From Syngnathus acus (lineage: Eukaryota > Chordata > Actinopteri > Syngnathiformes > Syngnathidae), in contig NC_051093.1 in assembly GCF_901709675.1 (NCBI RefSeq), positions 2,122,053-2,186,052 on the forward strand: DNA of 64,000 bases, written 5' to 3'. Under the pieces are notes generated by a model. It was not told where the DNA came from. It ran no database searches and saw only the letters and a list, made by a program, of their open reading frames with translations. Positions 1-13,046 of this stretch are shown here, piece by piece; the first letter of the stretch is position 1, and the number at the start of each line of letters is the position of its first letter. The position numbers and the translations under genes were made by a program.

Positions 1-63
1 TGTTAGACAGCTGAGATTAAGAAGCGGCATGAATGGCAAACGGCGGCGCTGTCACGACCGTAC

Positions 64-2097
64 CTGTGCGTAGAAATGCAGCTCTGTGGATTTGACTGTG
101 GGGTGGCTGTAGAGCAACCTTGTGACCAGAAAGTGGTACCAGGTGCCAACAAGTTCTTTATGTTCCAGCAAAGTGTCTTCATCTCCCACCAAGATCTGGA
201 ATAAAAATATGACAGGGAATTAAATGCCTTTAAGGCACACAGTCAAGACACGAATACTACAGTAGTTACACTTTGTGAAAGGCTGAGGGTGCTCTGACCT
301 TGCATATGAGTTCCAGGTGTGGGTTGCTGGCAAAAGAGTTGTCCTGGAGGCAGCGGTCTACTTCCTCGTGCCAGTGTCGCCACTTGATGTCAAACTCTGT
401 CGACGTCTGGGTGCCACCGGGCTGAAGGAACGTTCAACAAGAGTGGGGATTCTTTCAGTGGTGCTTGAACATTACAGCCTGGTGGCCAGATGTGGCCTTC
501 CACAAAACAACATCCATATAGCCTAAATAAATCAAAAATGAATTTGAGCAAGGTCTTACATGATAGAAGGGCATCTTGCTGAGCAGGTTGTCCATCAGCT
601 TGAACATGCTCCTGGCAGTGGGCTGGAGGGTGGCCTGCTTCTGCAGCAACTGTCTGACTTCCTCCAAGCGGCCCTGCAGCACGTAGCCCACCACCTGTGC
701 CAGAAAATGCCGTCATAAATCTTCGGGAATTCACAGGCGGATTGCGCACATCACCTACCACGTCCCAGTAGTCGCGGTGTTCAGCGGGACTCTCGCTTCG
801 CAGCACATGCATGGCCTTCTCGTCCACATCGGCCTTGTGCAGCCTCACCCAGTTTAGCAGGTGGAGCAACAGAGGGCCTGGAAACAGGCAGAATCGAGAG
901 AAAGGTTGGCTGTAAACATAAAAAAAAGGAGGAAAAAAAAAATGTTCATAGTGACACTGACCAGCGTCAATGAAGAGCACTTCACAGAGATTCCAGATCA
1001 GTTCAATGGCCAACAGGATTGACACCTAATTAAACAGAACAAAAGATTGGGTGAGATTAAAATGCAGTACAAATAGTAATTATATTTTAGAAATCCACTT
1101 TATTCATTCTGGGGTTTTTTTTTCAATCATAAAAGAATATTCAGAATGATGCTTGATGAAAAAAAGCACACACCTGATTTCCATATTGTGTGCACACCGC
1201 TGAGTCACTGGTATTAACTAATAAAAGGAAGACATTAAAAGAAACCATATATTATCATTGAATAGTTGGTGCTAACAATCCATAGCTGTAGTAAGAAAAT
1301 GCAAACCTGCAACTTGTTGAAGCTCTTCTATACATGCTCGGATTACAGATCTATAATTTTTACTAATGCTGACAAATCTAAGGAGGAAAAAAACATGTTT
1401 GACTCCATGATTGCAGATGAACAGGATAAGTCACGAGTTGGGACTTACTGGGACTTCTTGTTCTTGCTGGGGATCTCCTCTTGGATTGTTTGGAGACCAA
1501 CAAAGATGTGGTGTGACTCATTGAAGAGTTTGCGTAAAATGGGAGAGTAAATGTCTTCGTCCTTCCTGACGTCGTGGATGGAGGAGCTGCATGACCCCAA
1601 ACTGCCTGCAAACGGAGGGCAGAAGCAAGCAGGCATTGGATAGGATACACCTGACAGAGGCAAAGTATGGCAACACTGAGCATTTATATTATCAAGAGTC
1701 CCAGAATATTTGTTAAATTAATGTATCAGTAATTACCAAATGCCACTCAACATGGGTTTGAATGTAGGTGTGTAGGCTTTTTATATACACACCCGGTTGT
1801 TTGTAAAGGGTCTCATACACAAGGATATTTCCTGGACCCCAAGCAAAACCCAAATGCTTCCCATGTCTGGATGTTGGAATATTCTGCAAGGGAAAATAAC
1901 AGACATGGCATGAACACAACAGAAACAGACATTTGCCATATCTTAACTTGAACTTGTACTCAAGAAACTACATTTTGAGCTGTGTGTAGTTTGAATGGTT
2001 TTGCTGGACGTTTACGTCTGACATATTTGAGAGAAGATAAAATGAGAAAAATTAGGTTTCTTACTGTAATTATCGGGTCAACGTCGACCTCCTCCAT
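64..2097 (-). CDS. nup85: Nucleoporin Nup85, N-terminal part (exons 1-10; gene runs off the left edge)
   Basis: Nup85 is a scaffold subunit of the Y-shaped Nup107-160 complex of the nuclear pore and also acts at kinetochores. Ten coding exons can be joined on the minus strand: 2065-2097, 1793-1883, 1449-1605, 1307-1377, 1174-1217, 962-1025, 759-877, 560-694, 299-421 and 64-195. All have GT-AG borders and matching phases and give about 323 residues, roughly half the usual 650 or so. Family landmarks are seen: the [13 protein letters not shown] segment, [13 protein letters not shown], the [15 protein letters not shown] helix, [12 protein letters not shown] and [12 protein letters not shown]. 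The start MEEVDVDP resembles the human N-terminus. The short exon at 1174-1217 was chosen because it restores phase and matches the human spacing before [11 protein letters not shown]. The last donor is at 62-63, so the rest of the alpha-solenoid lies outside the window. The gene is divergent from sumo2. Confidence 0.93.
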
Positions 2098-2793
2098 CCG
2101 GGAATAATTTCGCCAGTACAATACAATGTGAAATAGTATAGAGAAAGTGAGAAATACACAGATGAAGTACAAATGGAATGGTTTAGCGCGCGCCTGCCAT
2201 ACATCGAAAGGGCCCCATGATGTCGCCTGATGACGTCAGGACATGGCTGCCCATTCTCATGCCTGATTTTCCATACCCCTTCTCTTCGTAGGCAATCCGA
2301 ATTTATAAAGCACCGAAATTACTCTACGAAACTATTGTCTGACAAGAACCACACCCACGGTCTTCAGTTTTATATGAAAGTAAAGGATTTAGGAACACAA
2401 AAATGACGAACATACAATGGCCGTTTGTACGTAGGCGGGCAACAAAGACCGCATTTCATGGCGACACCCGTTGGAAGATAGTCGTTCTTGGGGTAGTTGG
2501 TGCTTTGATTCGGTACATTTACCGCAATCTAAACGCCAACAAAGTGAAAAAAAACGACATGCGCGTTCACGCGGGGCCAAGAATCTCTGTAACGAGCATC
2601 TTGCCTCTCCCGCCCACGCCCGGGCTGCCGTTCACCCTTGTGACTGCCGGTGGCCAATCGGGGCTCACTGTGTCGTGCGCGCACCGTCTCGGGGCCGCGC
2701 ACGCAGGGTTTGGAAACTTTTAGCGGGAACGAGCACGTGCGCGCACCCGTGTTCTTTGTGTGGCAGCAAAGCGAAAGCGCCAAAAGAGCGACC
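2098..2793. promoter_or_regulatory. Divergent nup85/sumo2 promoter region
   Basis: About 700 bases separate the two start codons, which point away from each other. The sumo2-side half (2560-2790) is rich in G, C and CpG, as expected for a housekeeping bidirectional promoter. I see no clear TATA box at a convincing distance from either start. No coding sequence of its own is supported here; the open frames at 2403-2818 are low-complexity readings of the CpG-rich DNA and 5'UTR. Confidence 0.55.
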
Positions 2794-5051
2794 ATGGCTG
2801 ATGAGAAACCGAAGGTGAGTGCAACTACATCACGCCGCTATCAAATCCGACTTGAATCCACAACGTGGGAGGCGTAGGGGCTCATTTGAAGCGGGAATTT
2901 CCACGTGAATTGGTCTCATCTTGTCTAAGTTTTCAAGCGACAACTGAAGTCGTTGAACCGACTTGGATAGACCGGAAGGCTTGTGCACGCGCATCGAGGG
3001 GCGCGCGTCCGGCATTTTGTGCTTGAGCACACGGTTTAGCCAACCAGCTGGTGGCACCCGCAGTTCGTGTCTCCATATAATGTTTGCATCCTTTGAATTG
3101 TCGGATCATTGGAAAGGGGAGAAATACTCCCGTGATGGCTACTGGTGTGAAGTAACAAGTACAAATAATCTATTACTGTTTTGGGATTTTTCAGTATTCT
3201 GTATTTGAGCAACGAAGTACCAATTCTCCGTTACGGAAAAATACTCCCGTGATGCCCACCGGTGGGAACAAGAACAAATACTCTTATTCCTGTATTTAGA
3301 TTTTTCAGTCTTCTGTATTTGAGCAACGAAGTACTAATTCTCCATTACTGTACTTAACTATATTTTTAATCCATCTCCTTGAATAATGTGGAATGAATAT
3401 TTTGTTCCTGTTTGTACTTGGGTATATCTTTCAGGTGTATGTACTCTGAATAATGCTAATACTTTGTTACTGTGCTTGGGTATATTTTTCAGGTTTGCGA
3501 CTGCACTGTGATATTGCAGGCTGTAATTTAGTTGAGTATTTATTTTCTGGTCGAGTTTTTATTTTTCCTTTCTCCATTGAGATCTGTACTTCCTGCACCT
3601 TATGTTGGTGGATATTCTTGTTCATCTGGCATGTTTAGGACTGACCAGCCTACTTCTTACTTTGTCAATATGGGCTTGCCACATTGTGACGTAGGAGATT
3701 TGGCCGGCCAGACGCCAGCGATGTGCAGGCCAACGGAGAAATTCTTGCTGGCTGTGACCGCCCACCACTGCAACATAAAAATATCAGTTTTGTGTTTTTT
3801 CGTGTTTGTGTTCCATAGGAAGGTGTGAAGACAGAAGGTAGTGAACACATCAACCTGAAGGTGGCGGGCCAGGATGGATCCGTCGTGCAGTTCAAGATCA
3901 AAAGACACACGGCCCTCAACAAGCTCATGAGGGCCTACTGCGAGAGACAGGTGAGCAGTAATTTATCTGTTGTACGGTTATGATTGTAGGACAATTGGAC
4001 GTCTTTGCATTTTATAATGAGCATAATCGTTTTATACCATTTATATGGTCACCCTCCACCGTATGTGAATAAGAAGAATATTTCTGGACACTTCAATAAT
4101 GTTCCACTTTATACATATATGAGTGATTGCGACATCATTCATCATTTGCTACCATCTAACAACCGTATAAGATTGAAGACTGACAATGTGTGTGTTTTCC
4201 AGGGACTTGCTATGAGGCAAATCCGGTTCAGATTTGATGGACAGCCAATAAACGAGAATGACACCCCATCACAAGTAAGTTTAAGATATTTTAAAAACCA
4301 ACATGTCATTCAAAGAGGATCTGATGAAGTTCACCCTTGTGCTCCTGGAATCGACTCCACGTGATTTGTTGTTGATGCGTTTGAAGCTTTCGTGTCAAGT
4401 CTTGGATGAGGGTTGTCCAAAATTTCATGCATTCTTTGCCCTGTTCCCTCAGAGTGGGGAGGGAGGGTCAACTGAGTGTCTCTCCAAGACTCATAATTTG
4501 CAAACATGCAGAATCCAAGATATTCTTAAATGGACAAAAGCAATTCTGTGGGCAAGTAGGCCATGTGACAAGAGGAAGGCTTGTAATTATAGTGCAGATC
4601 AAGACTTAAGCTTGACCTTTTTCTTCAAACAGCATGTTTGCTCAACATCTTGGTGAATAATGAAAATATAGCATATCTACTTCCGATCACACAACTACAT
4701 TTCTGATCATTGCGGTGATTACCTTGGCTTATTGGGAGTAATGCACTTAAGGCCTTTATATTTGCATTTGTTTCTAGATTGTCTTTCGTGCAGTGATGGA
4801 TGATTGTTGTGCCATGCTTGTTTACAGTATACAGAAATGTGTTTCAAGTGTGTGGGAGGGGGTAAACGTTTTTTTTTATGGTCTTATCTTTTATTTTCAA
4901 ACTTTAGACACCAAACTTAAGCGTTTTTGCAGGTTTCTGCCAAGTTAAAACAAATTAAATTAATGGTTTTAATTGTTCTCGTTCACAGTTGGAAATGGAA
5001 GATGAAGACACGATTGACGTGTTCCAACAACAGACAGGAGGAGTGATTTAA
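2794..5051 (+). CDS. sumo2: SUMO2-type small ubiquitin-like modifier
   Basis: SUMO2/3 proteins are conjugated to lysines of nuclear proteins and can form chains. Four exons, 2794-2814, 3819-3950, 4203-4274 and 4989-5051, join in phase to 95 residues, the same length as human SUMO2. The start MADEKPK lies in an ACCATGG context. The early VKTE motif is the chain-forming SUMO acceptor site. The ubiquitin fold carries the family segments [34 protein letters not shown] and [13 protein letters not shown]. The processing di-glycine is followed by Val-Ile and the stop; human SUMO2 has Val-Tyr there, and SUMO3 has a longer tail, which favours SUMO2. The position between nup85 and jpt1 matches human 17q25. 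Its 3'UTR probably ends near an AATAAA at about 5697. Confidence 0.96.
3118..3350. repeat. Two diverged tandem copies of a ~115-base unit in sumo2 intron 1
   Basis: The words AAATACTCCCGTGATG (3122 and 3239) and CTGTATTTGAGCAACGAAGT (about 3200 and 3314) recur at a spacing of 114-117 bases with moderate divergence. A second, shorter pair follows at about 3384-3433 and 3449-3493, sharing GGGTATAT and TTTCAGG. Both look like internally repeated intronic non-coding DNA. Confidence 0.7.
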
Positions 5052-6292
5052 TCAACCGCCCCCATGTGTCATCTTTCCTCATTTAACAGAACCGCAGCCT
5101 GGCATAAACATCATTCACATCTTGTCCTATCAAAGTTTCAATGACTGCTGTACAGTATTTTCAGTCTTGGCCCTCTTACTTCTGTACTTTTTGTACATAA
5201 ACCAATCCACTTCGATCTTTAGGATTCAGCCCGTCAAATTGGACTCATTCTCGAATCATAAATATTGTAACTTTTCCAATCGCCAGGCTCGGTCTGGAGA
5301 TTTGCTAGTAAATTGGTTCTAAAGGTGAGTTAAATTGATACTCTCTGCGGTTTTCACATTACTTAAAGAATGTGGTCACAAGGGGCCAAACCACCTGCAA
5401 AATTGATTTGTGTGATCAGGTCACCGTGCGTGTTGACCACTTGAGAGCTGGCCACTCAGAACACGTCAATAAGCGTCTGGGCTTTATCACGCTGTGGAAA
5501 CAGGCCCAAAATCTCATTTGGTGACCATATGAAAACTAATTGGATTTTTAACTTTATATGGTGGTAAATATGTGGACAATTGCTTTGATTAATCCGTTAA
5601 CCAGACCAAACGTCATTTTTTTGGAGGGTAGGGGGAGGAGGATATTTTTTGCCGTCATGCAAACAATCTGTATTGTCTGTTAAGATACCTGTTGAAATAA
5701 AGCTATTGTTGTTTTTCCAAAACTCTTATTTTATGATGATCTTTGGTGTGAGTAGAAAACTATAACTCAGAGTAGGATATTAATCATATTTGTGAGTTTC
5801 CGGTGCCCCGTTGATGATGTATGTTATGTTAAATAAACCCTTAAATTATGGGTAATTCTCAGGAAAAGGCTAAAAAAGTGAATTGTGTGGGTTTTTTTTT
5901 TTATAAATAAAGATATGCAAACTCGAGGACTCAACTCAACCCCTCCAACCTTAGAACTGTGAGACAATTTTAGAGATTAAGTTTTGTAATAATGAAATTG
6001 CTATAAGAAAATGGCCCTTATCGCTCATGCTGCCATCAAGAGAGGTGAGTTCCGTGTTTTTCATCCAATGACCGATGAGTGACACGAAGTTCCGTCCAAT
6101 CAGAGCAAGCAGAAGAACAGTGGGAGAGGCTACGCTTTGCCGTTACCGAAGCAGCTCTTCTCGTCGCACGGGCGGCTTCAGGCTTTCCACATCGTCGGGT
6201 GGAGACCACAGCATTTGATCCCCCCTGGCCGTTGCCTCCCCCCAACCCCTTCGCTATTTGTCGCTTCGAATTCACTGAAATAGCCATTGAAG
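5052..6292. other. sumo2 3'UTR and jpt1 upstream region
   Basis: No gene is supported. The first ~650 bases are the likely sumo2 3'UTR, ending at AATAAA near 5697, with a further ATAAATAAAG near 5902. From about 6050 the DNA becomes richer in GC and CpG and is the likely jpt1 promoter and 5'UTR. The open frames on both strands at 6036-6410 overlap the jpt1 start in other frames and have no family resemblance. Confidence 0.5.
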
Positions 6293-9200
6293 ATGACCAC
6301 CACCACCAACTTCCAAGGAATGGAGCCCGGTGCCAAAAGCAGTTCCAGGTAAATGGCAGCTTTGAATCTATTCGGTAACGGCGAACAAAAGGAGCGGATG
6401 CGGCTAACAAAACCGCCTCCTTTTTCTTCCCGAGAAGCTAAGACGCTAACCGCCGCTAGCCTGCTGCTGCTGGGAGATTCTTGAGCTCATCTGTCACACA
6501 ATCTTGCTAATTAAGTTAATCTGATGCGCCGTTTGGACTTTAGCTGCACCGCATGGGGGTCATTCTGTCTGGGCTTTGTTCGATGATTAGGTGGCTGAGT
6601 TTAAGAGAGGCAATAAGTTGAGAAAAAAAATGAAAATATTCATGTTTTCTTATATAAGTGACTCTTAAGTGACGAGGCCTAGTAACTTTGTAACCCCTCT
6701 CATGTGACTGCAACAGTTACTTCCCAATATAATTGTAGCTTTAATGCCTTACAAGTGTTTGATAGTGCTGAGAAAACTGGATTATTCTTCTGGATCTATA
6801 AATGTTGTTAATGTAGAAGTAATTCATAGACCATTTCAAGTGAAAGACAAGTAAGTGCGTTTAAAAGTTCAATTTGTGAGTAAGCCCCACTGCAGTCTGC
6901 GGCGCTATTCATCGGAAAGGTATGCAGTCCTATCATAGCTGGAAGTCATGAATCTCGCCTTCTCGCCTCCCACTTGGCCCAGAAAACAATGCAAAGAAAA
7001 TGTGCTCTCTTGGTGCATGGACAAGGCGGGGCTGGGGGGCTATGAATCGGAAATTTTAATCAGATTTTGGGAGAGGTGAGCAAATGTGTGTCAGTCATCA
7101 AGCGTTTTTGATCTGGCATGTGTCGAAGGGTGTGTGTGGGGGGGGGTGCTCAGGCGGGGAAGGATGTGGGCGGCGGGTTAACTAAGCCTCCTAAATCTCC
7201 CCTTCAAATCTTTGCTCTCGCTCCTTGAAAGTTTAATTATTCACCGCTCATCTTTGCGGCTGATGGGTCTGAAGGGTCTTCTTCCAGACGCAATCAGGCA
7301 ACCTGAGCGAGGCTCACGTCTCACCGGGATCCCAAAATCAAGCAGCCAGCCGCCTTATCGGGCTAGCCGTCCATGGCCCCGCAAACGTCCTTTTAGCCCT
7401 CGCTTGTTAAAGCCGCTTCACATCCGTGTCATTCGCGACGTGATTCTAGGGTGGGGTCGGCTGCCAGGCCGCTTAAAGCCTCCCCCTCGCTCTCGCTCTC
7501 TTGCTCTGTGTGTGTGCGTGGAAAGCATGAGCTCATCCCCTGGCCGGCTAGGTGAGCTCCACTTTAGCTTTTCCCACACAAGCCAAGCGGGACAGACGCT
7601 TGATCGACAACGCACATTTGCCCTCGTTCCATATTGGCCAGCGGAGCCTTGGACAGCTGCTCAGTGTGTCAGCTGGTGGAGGAGAGAGCAAAAAAAAAAA
7701 AAAAAAGAGGGAGGGGTCCAGTCGGCCTTTTTGTCCTTTGCCACAACTAGAAAAAAGCCTTCTTCCTTATTATCGTCTTCCTTTTGTTCAACTTGTGGTG
7801 CGAAGATACTTTGCTTCCCAAGTCTATTCATCCGGTGACATACATAACGTCGACTTTTGACCTGAGTTGAGTCACGTTAACCCACAAGAGAACATTGCAT
7901 TCAATGCAGCCATTCAATAATGAAGATAACCGCCCTCGCGTGTCTGAGAGAAAAAAAAAAAATCTGTGTGTGTGGGGGAGTGTCACATCCATATGTACTT
8001 GAAGCATTTGCTACAAAGTGAAGAGAATTGACTGTTGGGAATTAAATTGATACAATTTGACCTAAAAAGTCAGATGGCTGGATTAAAAGTGGAATGGTCC
8101 GGCTCTTTCCTAGGGTGCTCCGACCGCCAGGCGGCGCCTCCAACTTCTCCTTTGGCACGGACGAAAACACCACCCCGCAGCGCAAGAACAAGATGGCCTC
8201 CAGCATCTTTGCAGAACCTGACGACCCGCATGCCCACCGGAGGAACAACCCACCCAGTCAGTTCCTTTTTGGTGTCCTCTTTTCACGTTTCGATGTGCTG
8301 CGCTTTCAGTGTTGGAAAAATGACAAAAGGATTTTCCGTCCAAGTAGTCAGAACATTCCACTGCTCTAATAGCAGAAGTGCAATTCTGCAATTTTTGGGT
8401 AATTTGACCCGTGGCTTTGTTATTGGGGGATTAGATCAGGCCCGAATGGAAAGAAACGGTTCTGTTCAAGTTTGGGCCTTGTCGAGACCCGAGCCAGACT
8501 TCAACGACAAAAGGCCACGTCACCTCGTGGTTGTCTGTTTGCTTCCAAGAAAGCAGGTAAAACGTTTTGCGTGACCTTTTGGTGGCACGCTGTTGTTCTT
8601 CCAGTTTTGCTGTGTTTATCTGTCAGCTAGAGTCATATGTTTTCACTCCCAACTTATTTGCAGACGTCGCGTCTGCTCGTTTGCTGTGGCGTTACCTTGA
8701 CTTCGGATGCAAACACGTTCTGGCTTTTTTTTTTTTTTTAACTGTCCAGATTTTCAGTCATGAGCTGACATCGTGCGACACAACTCCCGCAGAGAGAGGG
8801 AATATTTATGTTGAAGACGTTTGCAGCACTCGACATCGCTCGGTCATGCGTAAAAACAAGAGACGAGGTGGGGTCAGACCGAGAGTATCGATTTGTAGAA
8901 TATCTTGGGAACGGAACGGACCTTCCTCCTGCTGGCTTTGTTGGACGAGGGTGAAGGCCAAGTGGAGGCCAGCCTTCCTGTGTTACTTCCGATCGACCGG
9001 CACAACTGCTAGATGTTTATTTGTCGGAACGCATTTGACTTTCCCCCGTTTGTCGATTCCCATCACGGGCCGGTTGCTTGTCGTGAGCCCGCCGTGTGCC
9101 GAACAGCTTGACTCGGTCCACACGGCTCACATTTTGCCAGAGTTGGAGACACGTTTTTGTTTTTCCTGAGTAACACTGAGCGATTGTAGTCAGCCTCTTA

Positions 9201-10726
9201 ATTTCCAGCACAGTGTGTACGATGTGACGCGTTTCCAAAATAAACGCTTGAGAGGCGCCCCCGGCTCCCGAGCACTTGAACGCTGGTGCCGATGCACGTC
9301 GTGTTCAGCCGCTGGTGACTTGTGCGTGACGGTTGCTAACTTTAGAGCAGCTGTTGGAGCAGCTGCTCAACTGAAGCAAATATCTTCGGGACGAAACATT
9401 CTCACAACCTTCATCAGACTCCATCGACAGCATTTGTCGAGTCACAGCTCACGATGGGCTGAAACGGATCACTGTCCGGTAAAACACTGACACTGACGGA
9501 CAGACACTGTCACAGTGTCCCTGTGAAAGCACAGGGACAATTTCAACGCTGTAATTTGATTGTCTTCCACGAACACCTTCAAGTCCATCGCTCGCAACCT
9601 GCGTTTGTGCTTCCCCAAATACTCCGGCTTTTTGTCTGATGACTTTCCGGTTCCCTCGGCCAGGTGCCGCCGACGCCGCGGCGGGCACCCTGTGCGGGGA
9701 GCACTCGGCCCCACTGAGACGGTGCCAGCAGCCTATTCTGTTCCCCAAGAACCCTCAGCCGGAGCTCACCACCATCCACAACTCCGGAGCCGCTTTGGTG
9801 TGGAACCAAAGACAAGAGGTTAGTTAATGCGCCACCGATAGTTAATGTGCCACCGAGACCAGCACTGTTAAAAATTACTTTCACGACAGGCCACAGTGTC
9901 ACCAAGCCCTTACGTCATGTTTAAAAAAGGTTTAGAATTGTCAAACGATGGCACGGGGTGTTTGCAAAGCACTACTTGTGTCCAAATGATGCTTGCTTGG
10001 ACATAGTTGCAGATCTGCCAACCGTTGAACAATTGGCCCCATTTTGCACTGACGGGATGACGAGAAGCCGCTGAAATGCAAGTTGTCAGTCAGAGGCGAC
10101 TTGTGTGTACATGTCGAGTTTTGCCTCAAGGCGGTTGAGTCTCTTTTTTTTTTTTTCCCCTTTCCCGTGCTGAAAGGCCAGCGCTTCGGCTGTCCCGCTA
10201 ATTATGTCACATGATGACAGGGTGTTGTCCCGAGTCTGGATCAACAGGCCGCAGTTAAACGGGTCGCTTTGCTTCATGTTTGCCGCCGTTCATGTTCTCT
10301 CGTGTTTTTGTGACAGGAGGAGGACGGCCAAGAAGCAGCAAACAACGGTGAGTGAGCATCTTAACGTTGGCAACATGTCTACGCATGAAAATGTATCTGC
10401 CGACATGTCAGTATTTTGTGCGCTTCCTTTTTGTGTTTGCTTTGTTCTTGTTTTTCTGTTTTTAAAAGGCAAGCATAGGGTCAAATCAAACAGCTCGATG
10501 ATGATGATATAGAGAAGGGCATCAGATGATTAAAGAAGTGGCATGACAAGTGTTTGGTTGTGAGCGCATTGCCGTCCATCTCTTGACAGAGTGTCCCGAC
10601 AACGAGGAGGCGGAGCAGGAGGAGCAGCGGGCGCCACAACCGGCCGCCCCATCGGGAAGTGACAACTCCTCTGCGGGCGGCCGAAGAAACCCACCCGGTG
10701 GCAAGTCCAGCCTCATCCTGGGTTGA
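6293..10726 (+). CDS. jpt1: Jupiter microtubule associated homolog 1 (HN1)
   Basis: JPT1/HN1 is a small, largely disordered protein linked to microtubules and GSK3-beta/beta-catenin signalling. Five exons join cleanly: 6293-6348, 8114-8256, 9664-9818, 10317-10347 and 10590-10726, giving about 173 residues. The start [12 protein letters not shown], the block [29 protein letters not shown] with HRRNNPP, and the C-terminal [14 protein letters not shown] are characteristic. The middle exon carries [16 protein letters not shown], also typical of fish copies, and an acidic stretch (EEAEQEEQ) follows. Introns 1 and 2 are long, so the large open frames at 7212-7860 and 8035-9169 are intronic. Poly(A) signals are AATAAA at 11074 and possibly ATTAAA near 10879. 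The gene is co-directional with sumo2, as in mammals. The exon 3/4 junction has a short E run, so its exact acceptor could shift by one codon. Confidence 0.93.
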
Positions 10727-12562
10727 GAGACCCCCATCCTCTTCTTTCATTATTTTTTTTTATTTTTGAAAGATGAATCCCCCCTGTCACTCTCTTCCTC
10801 GCCATCGAGCTGTCCCTTCTGTGCCGCTCATGTCCGCCTCGGCTCTAATCCCAACTTGTCCTTTTCCTCCTTTTTTCTATTAAAGAACTGTCGATAAAAG
10901 CACTTTACGTATCTCTGTGCCCTCCTTCCCGTCCGTTGGAGCCCGTCCCGTAGAGGGCATCGCCCCTGACGGGGAAGGCAAGACATTTAGCTCATACCCC
11001 GTCCCGTTTGTCCATGTTGTAAATGCTAAAAAAAAGAAAACAAAACTGAAATGTTACGTGAATTTCTAAATACAATAAAGATTGATATGAATTTGCTCTT
11101 TTTTACTTCTTTATTCCTACTAAATTTGAAAAAAATATTCAAATACACTTATCTTGCATTCGCGTCTTGTGTCCGAAGACATGCGACAGACTTGTGGCCC
11201 TCCTTGACATGATTGCTGTTCTGGGAGTGTGTGTTTTATTGCGGCGCTGCTGCGGTTTGTACGACATGCAAGGAAAACGCAGCCCTCTTGGAGGCTTTGC
11301 TTTATTTGGAAGCCAAGCGCTCGCTCGCCTTGGCCTCGCTCCTTTGGCTTCTTTAGCACCGTTAGCATCCACAACAGTATTGGCGCTTTTTGTGACATCA
11401 TATCTCATCCAGCTTACTCTACTTTTGTTTTTGTTCTTTACACTCGAGATTTACATTCAACAGTGTTCATGTTTCTAGATTCAAAATTGACCTTTAATCT
11501 TTGCACAACAGCCATCTTAAAGATTTTAACGGACATTTTTCCACCAAATGTCTGAGCTAGCTCAGGTAAAAGGTCGGATTGTGTGACTGCTCTAGTTCGT
11601 GACTAAAAATGGTGATTTACTGGATTGTTAATTTCATGTTGGGTAATCTCCTTTTAGGGATAAAAAGAAGGAATCATCACAGTGGGATGATATCTTTGAA
11701 GATAAGACGGTAATCTTTCCATCATGGAATTAGACATTTGGCCAAGTTAGATGGATCTTCCCTCCCAACCTGGAATTACAATTACAATGGTTGGAGGCTG
11801 AGCCGGCTCCGCTTACAGCCTGAGAGGCACGCGGGGGTCACTCGGGATCAACAAAAGCACTTCCTGTCCTGGAGACGTGCCGGCATAAATCGGAGCCGAG
11901 GCAATGGATGAGTTTCAGTCAGTCGGAACCCAAATGGAAAGTCTGACTTTTTTAAAAAGATGTTTTTATCGTACAAAGACTGCTGTTTTTCTTCTGGAGG
12001 CTTACACAATATAGTAACAAAATGAGATTTATACTTGATTACTTTCCATCAATGCCAATCAATACCCTCCCCGAATCATAACGGCACTGACTCAGCAAAC
12101 TGACCTCTCACTGGGCGGAAGCTGTAAACAGGATGTGATGATGGCTAAATGGACGGGCAGCTGCGGTTCTTTTGCGAGACGGCCGGGGGAAAGGCACCAG
12201 TCTGCTCCCACAGGAAGCAGGAAGTAATGCCGCTTTAATTGCTCTCAAAAGAGTCGTAACTCAAAGAGGAAATGTGTTTATGCCAGCGGCAGGCCTCGCA
12301 TTTGGTGCCTGGGCCCGCAAGGCCTTTCGATTTGTTGTCACTTTGGTGACAAACAGAACTCGAATCATCACTGTTGCCACACTCATCTTGAAAAACTAAG
12401 TGTTACCTCCTTAATTGAAAATAGTGACTCAACGATTTGTCATGTGTTTGTCATTGTTGCAGTGTAATATTGTGAGCAGCGATTTTCTGTGTCGTTCGCT
12501 CTGTCGTCTATAGAAGGCGCTGTTGCTTCAAATTGTATTTTTCAATAATTGCACGATATGTA

Positions 12563-12593
<31 letters not shown>

Positions 12594-13046
12594 ACATATT
12601 ATATATATATACGTATATATATATATTATATATACATATATATTATATATATATATAATATATATATATATGTATGTGTGTGTGTATGTATATGTATATA
12701 TACAGATATGTATGCGTGTATACATGTATATATATATATATATGTGTATATAGATGTATTATTGCATTTATTTCATACAAAGAGTACAACACTATAATTT
12801 ACATAATAGTAGGAAGCACCTACGACTGATAGTTTTGTATCAAAACTCGCAGGAAACATTCCTAAATGTTTGAACAGAATGTGAAGAGGATTAAGTTGCA
12901 TGATTAATAGAGTTCAGAGGGGAAAAAGTTGTATTTTTGAGTAAAAGTCATAACAGTTGCGATAAAATCCTACTTTTTATTCAAGGAAAAATAAAGTATA
13001 GTAATTTTGTGTGCAGTGTCATGTCCACATGAGTCCATCTGTCTCT
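10727..13046. other. jpt1 3'UTR and intergenic DNA
   Basis: The jpt1 3'UTR probably ends just after AATAAA at 11074-11079. Beyond it, to the stop of the next gene on the minus strand, I see no supported gene. The notable content is the TA-rich microsatellite at 12557-12753. Open frames at 11120-11555 lack any recognisable family. Confidence 0.55.
12557..12753. repeat. (TA)n/(TG)n-rich microsatellite
   Basis: About 200 bases made almost only of TA, with TATG, TACA and TGTG interruptions. It is open on both strands only because of its composition (Ile/Tyr/Val/Cys repeats). It is likely to be variable in length and able to form cruciforms. Confidence 0.9.

Noticed and set aside
8035-9169. Long open frames of 179 and 200 codons in jpt1
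   Set aside because: They overlap exon 2 in another frame or lie in the following intron; the real frame is fixed by the conserved JPT1 peptide.
12523-12797. Ile/Tyr-rich open frames
   Set aside because: Produced by the TA-rich microsatellite.
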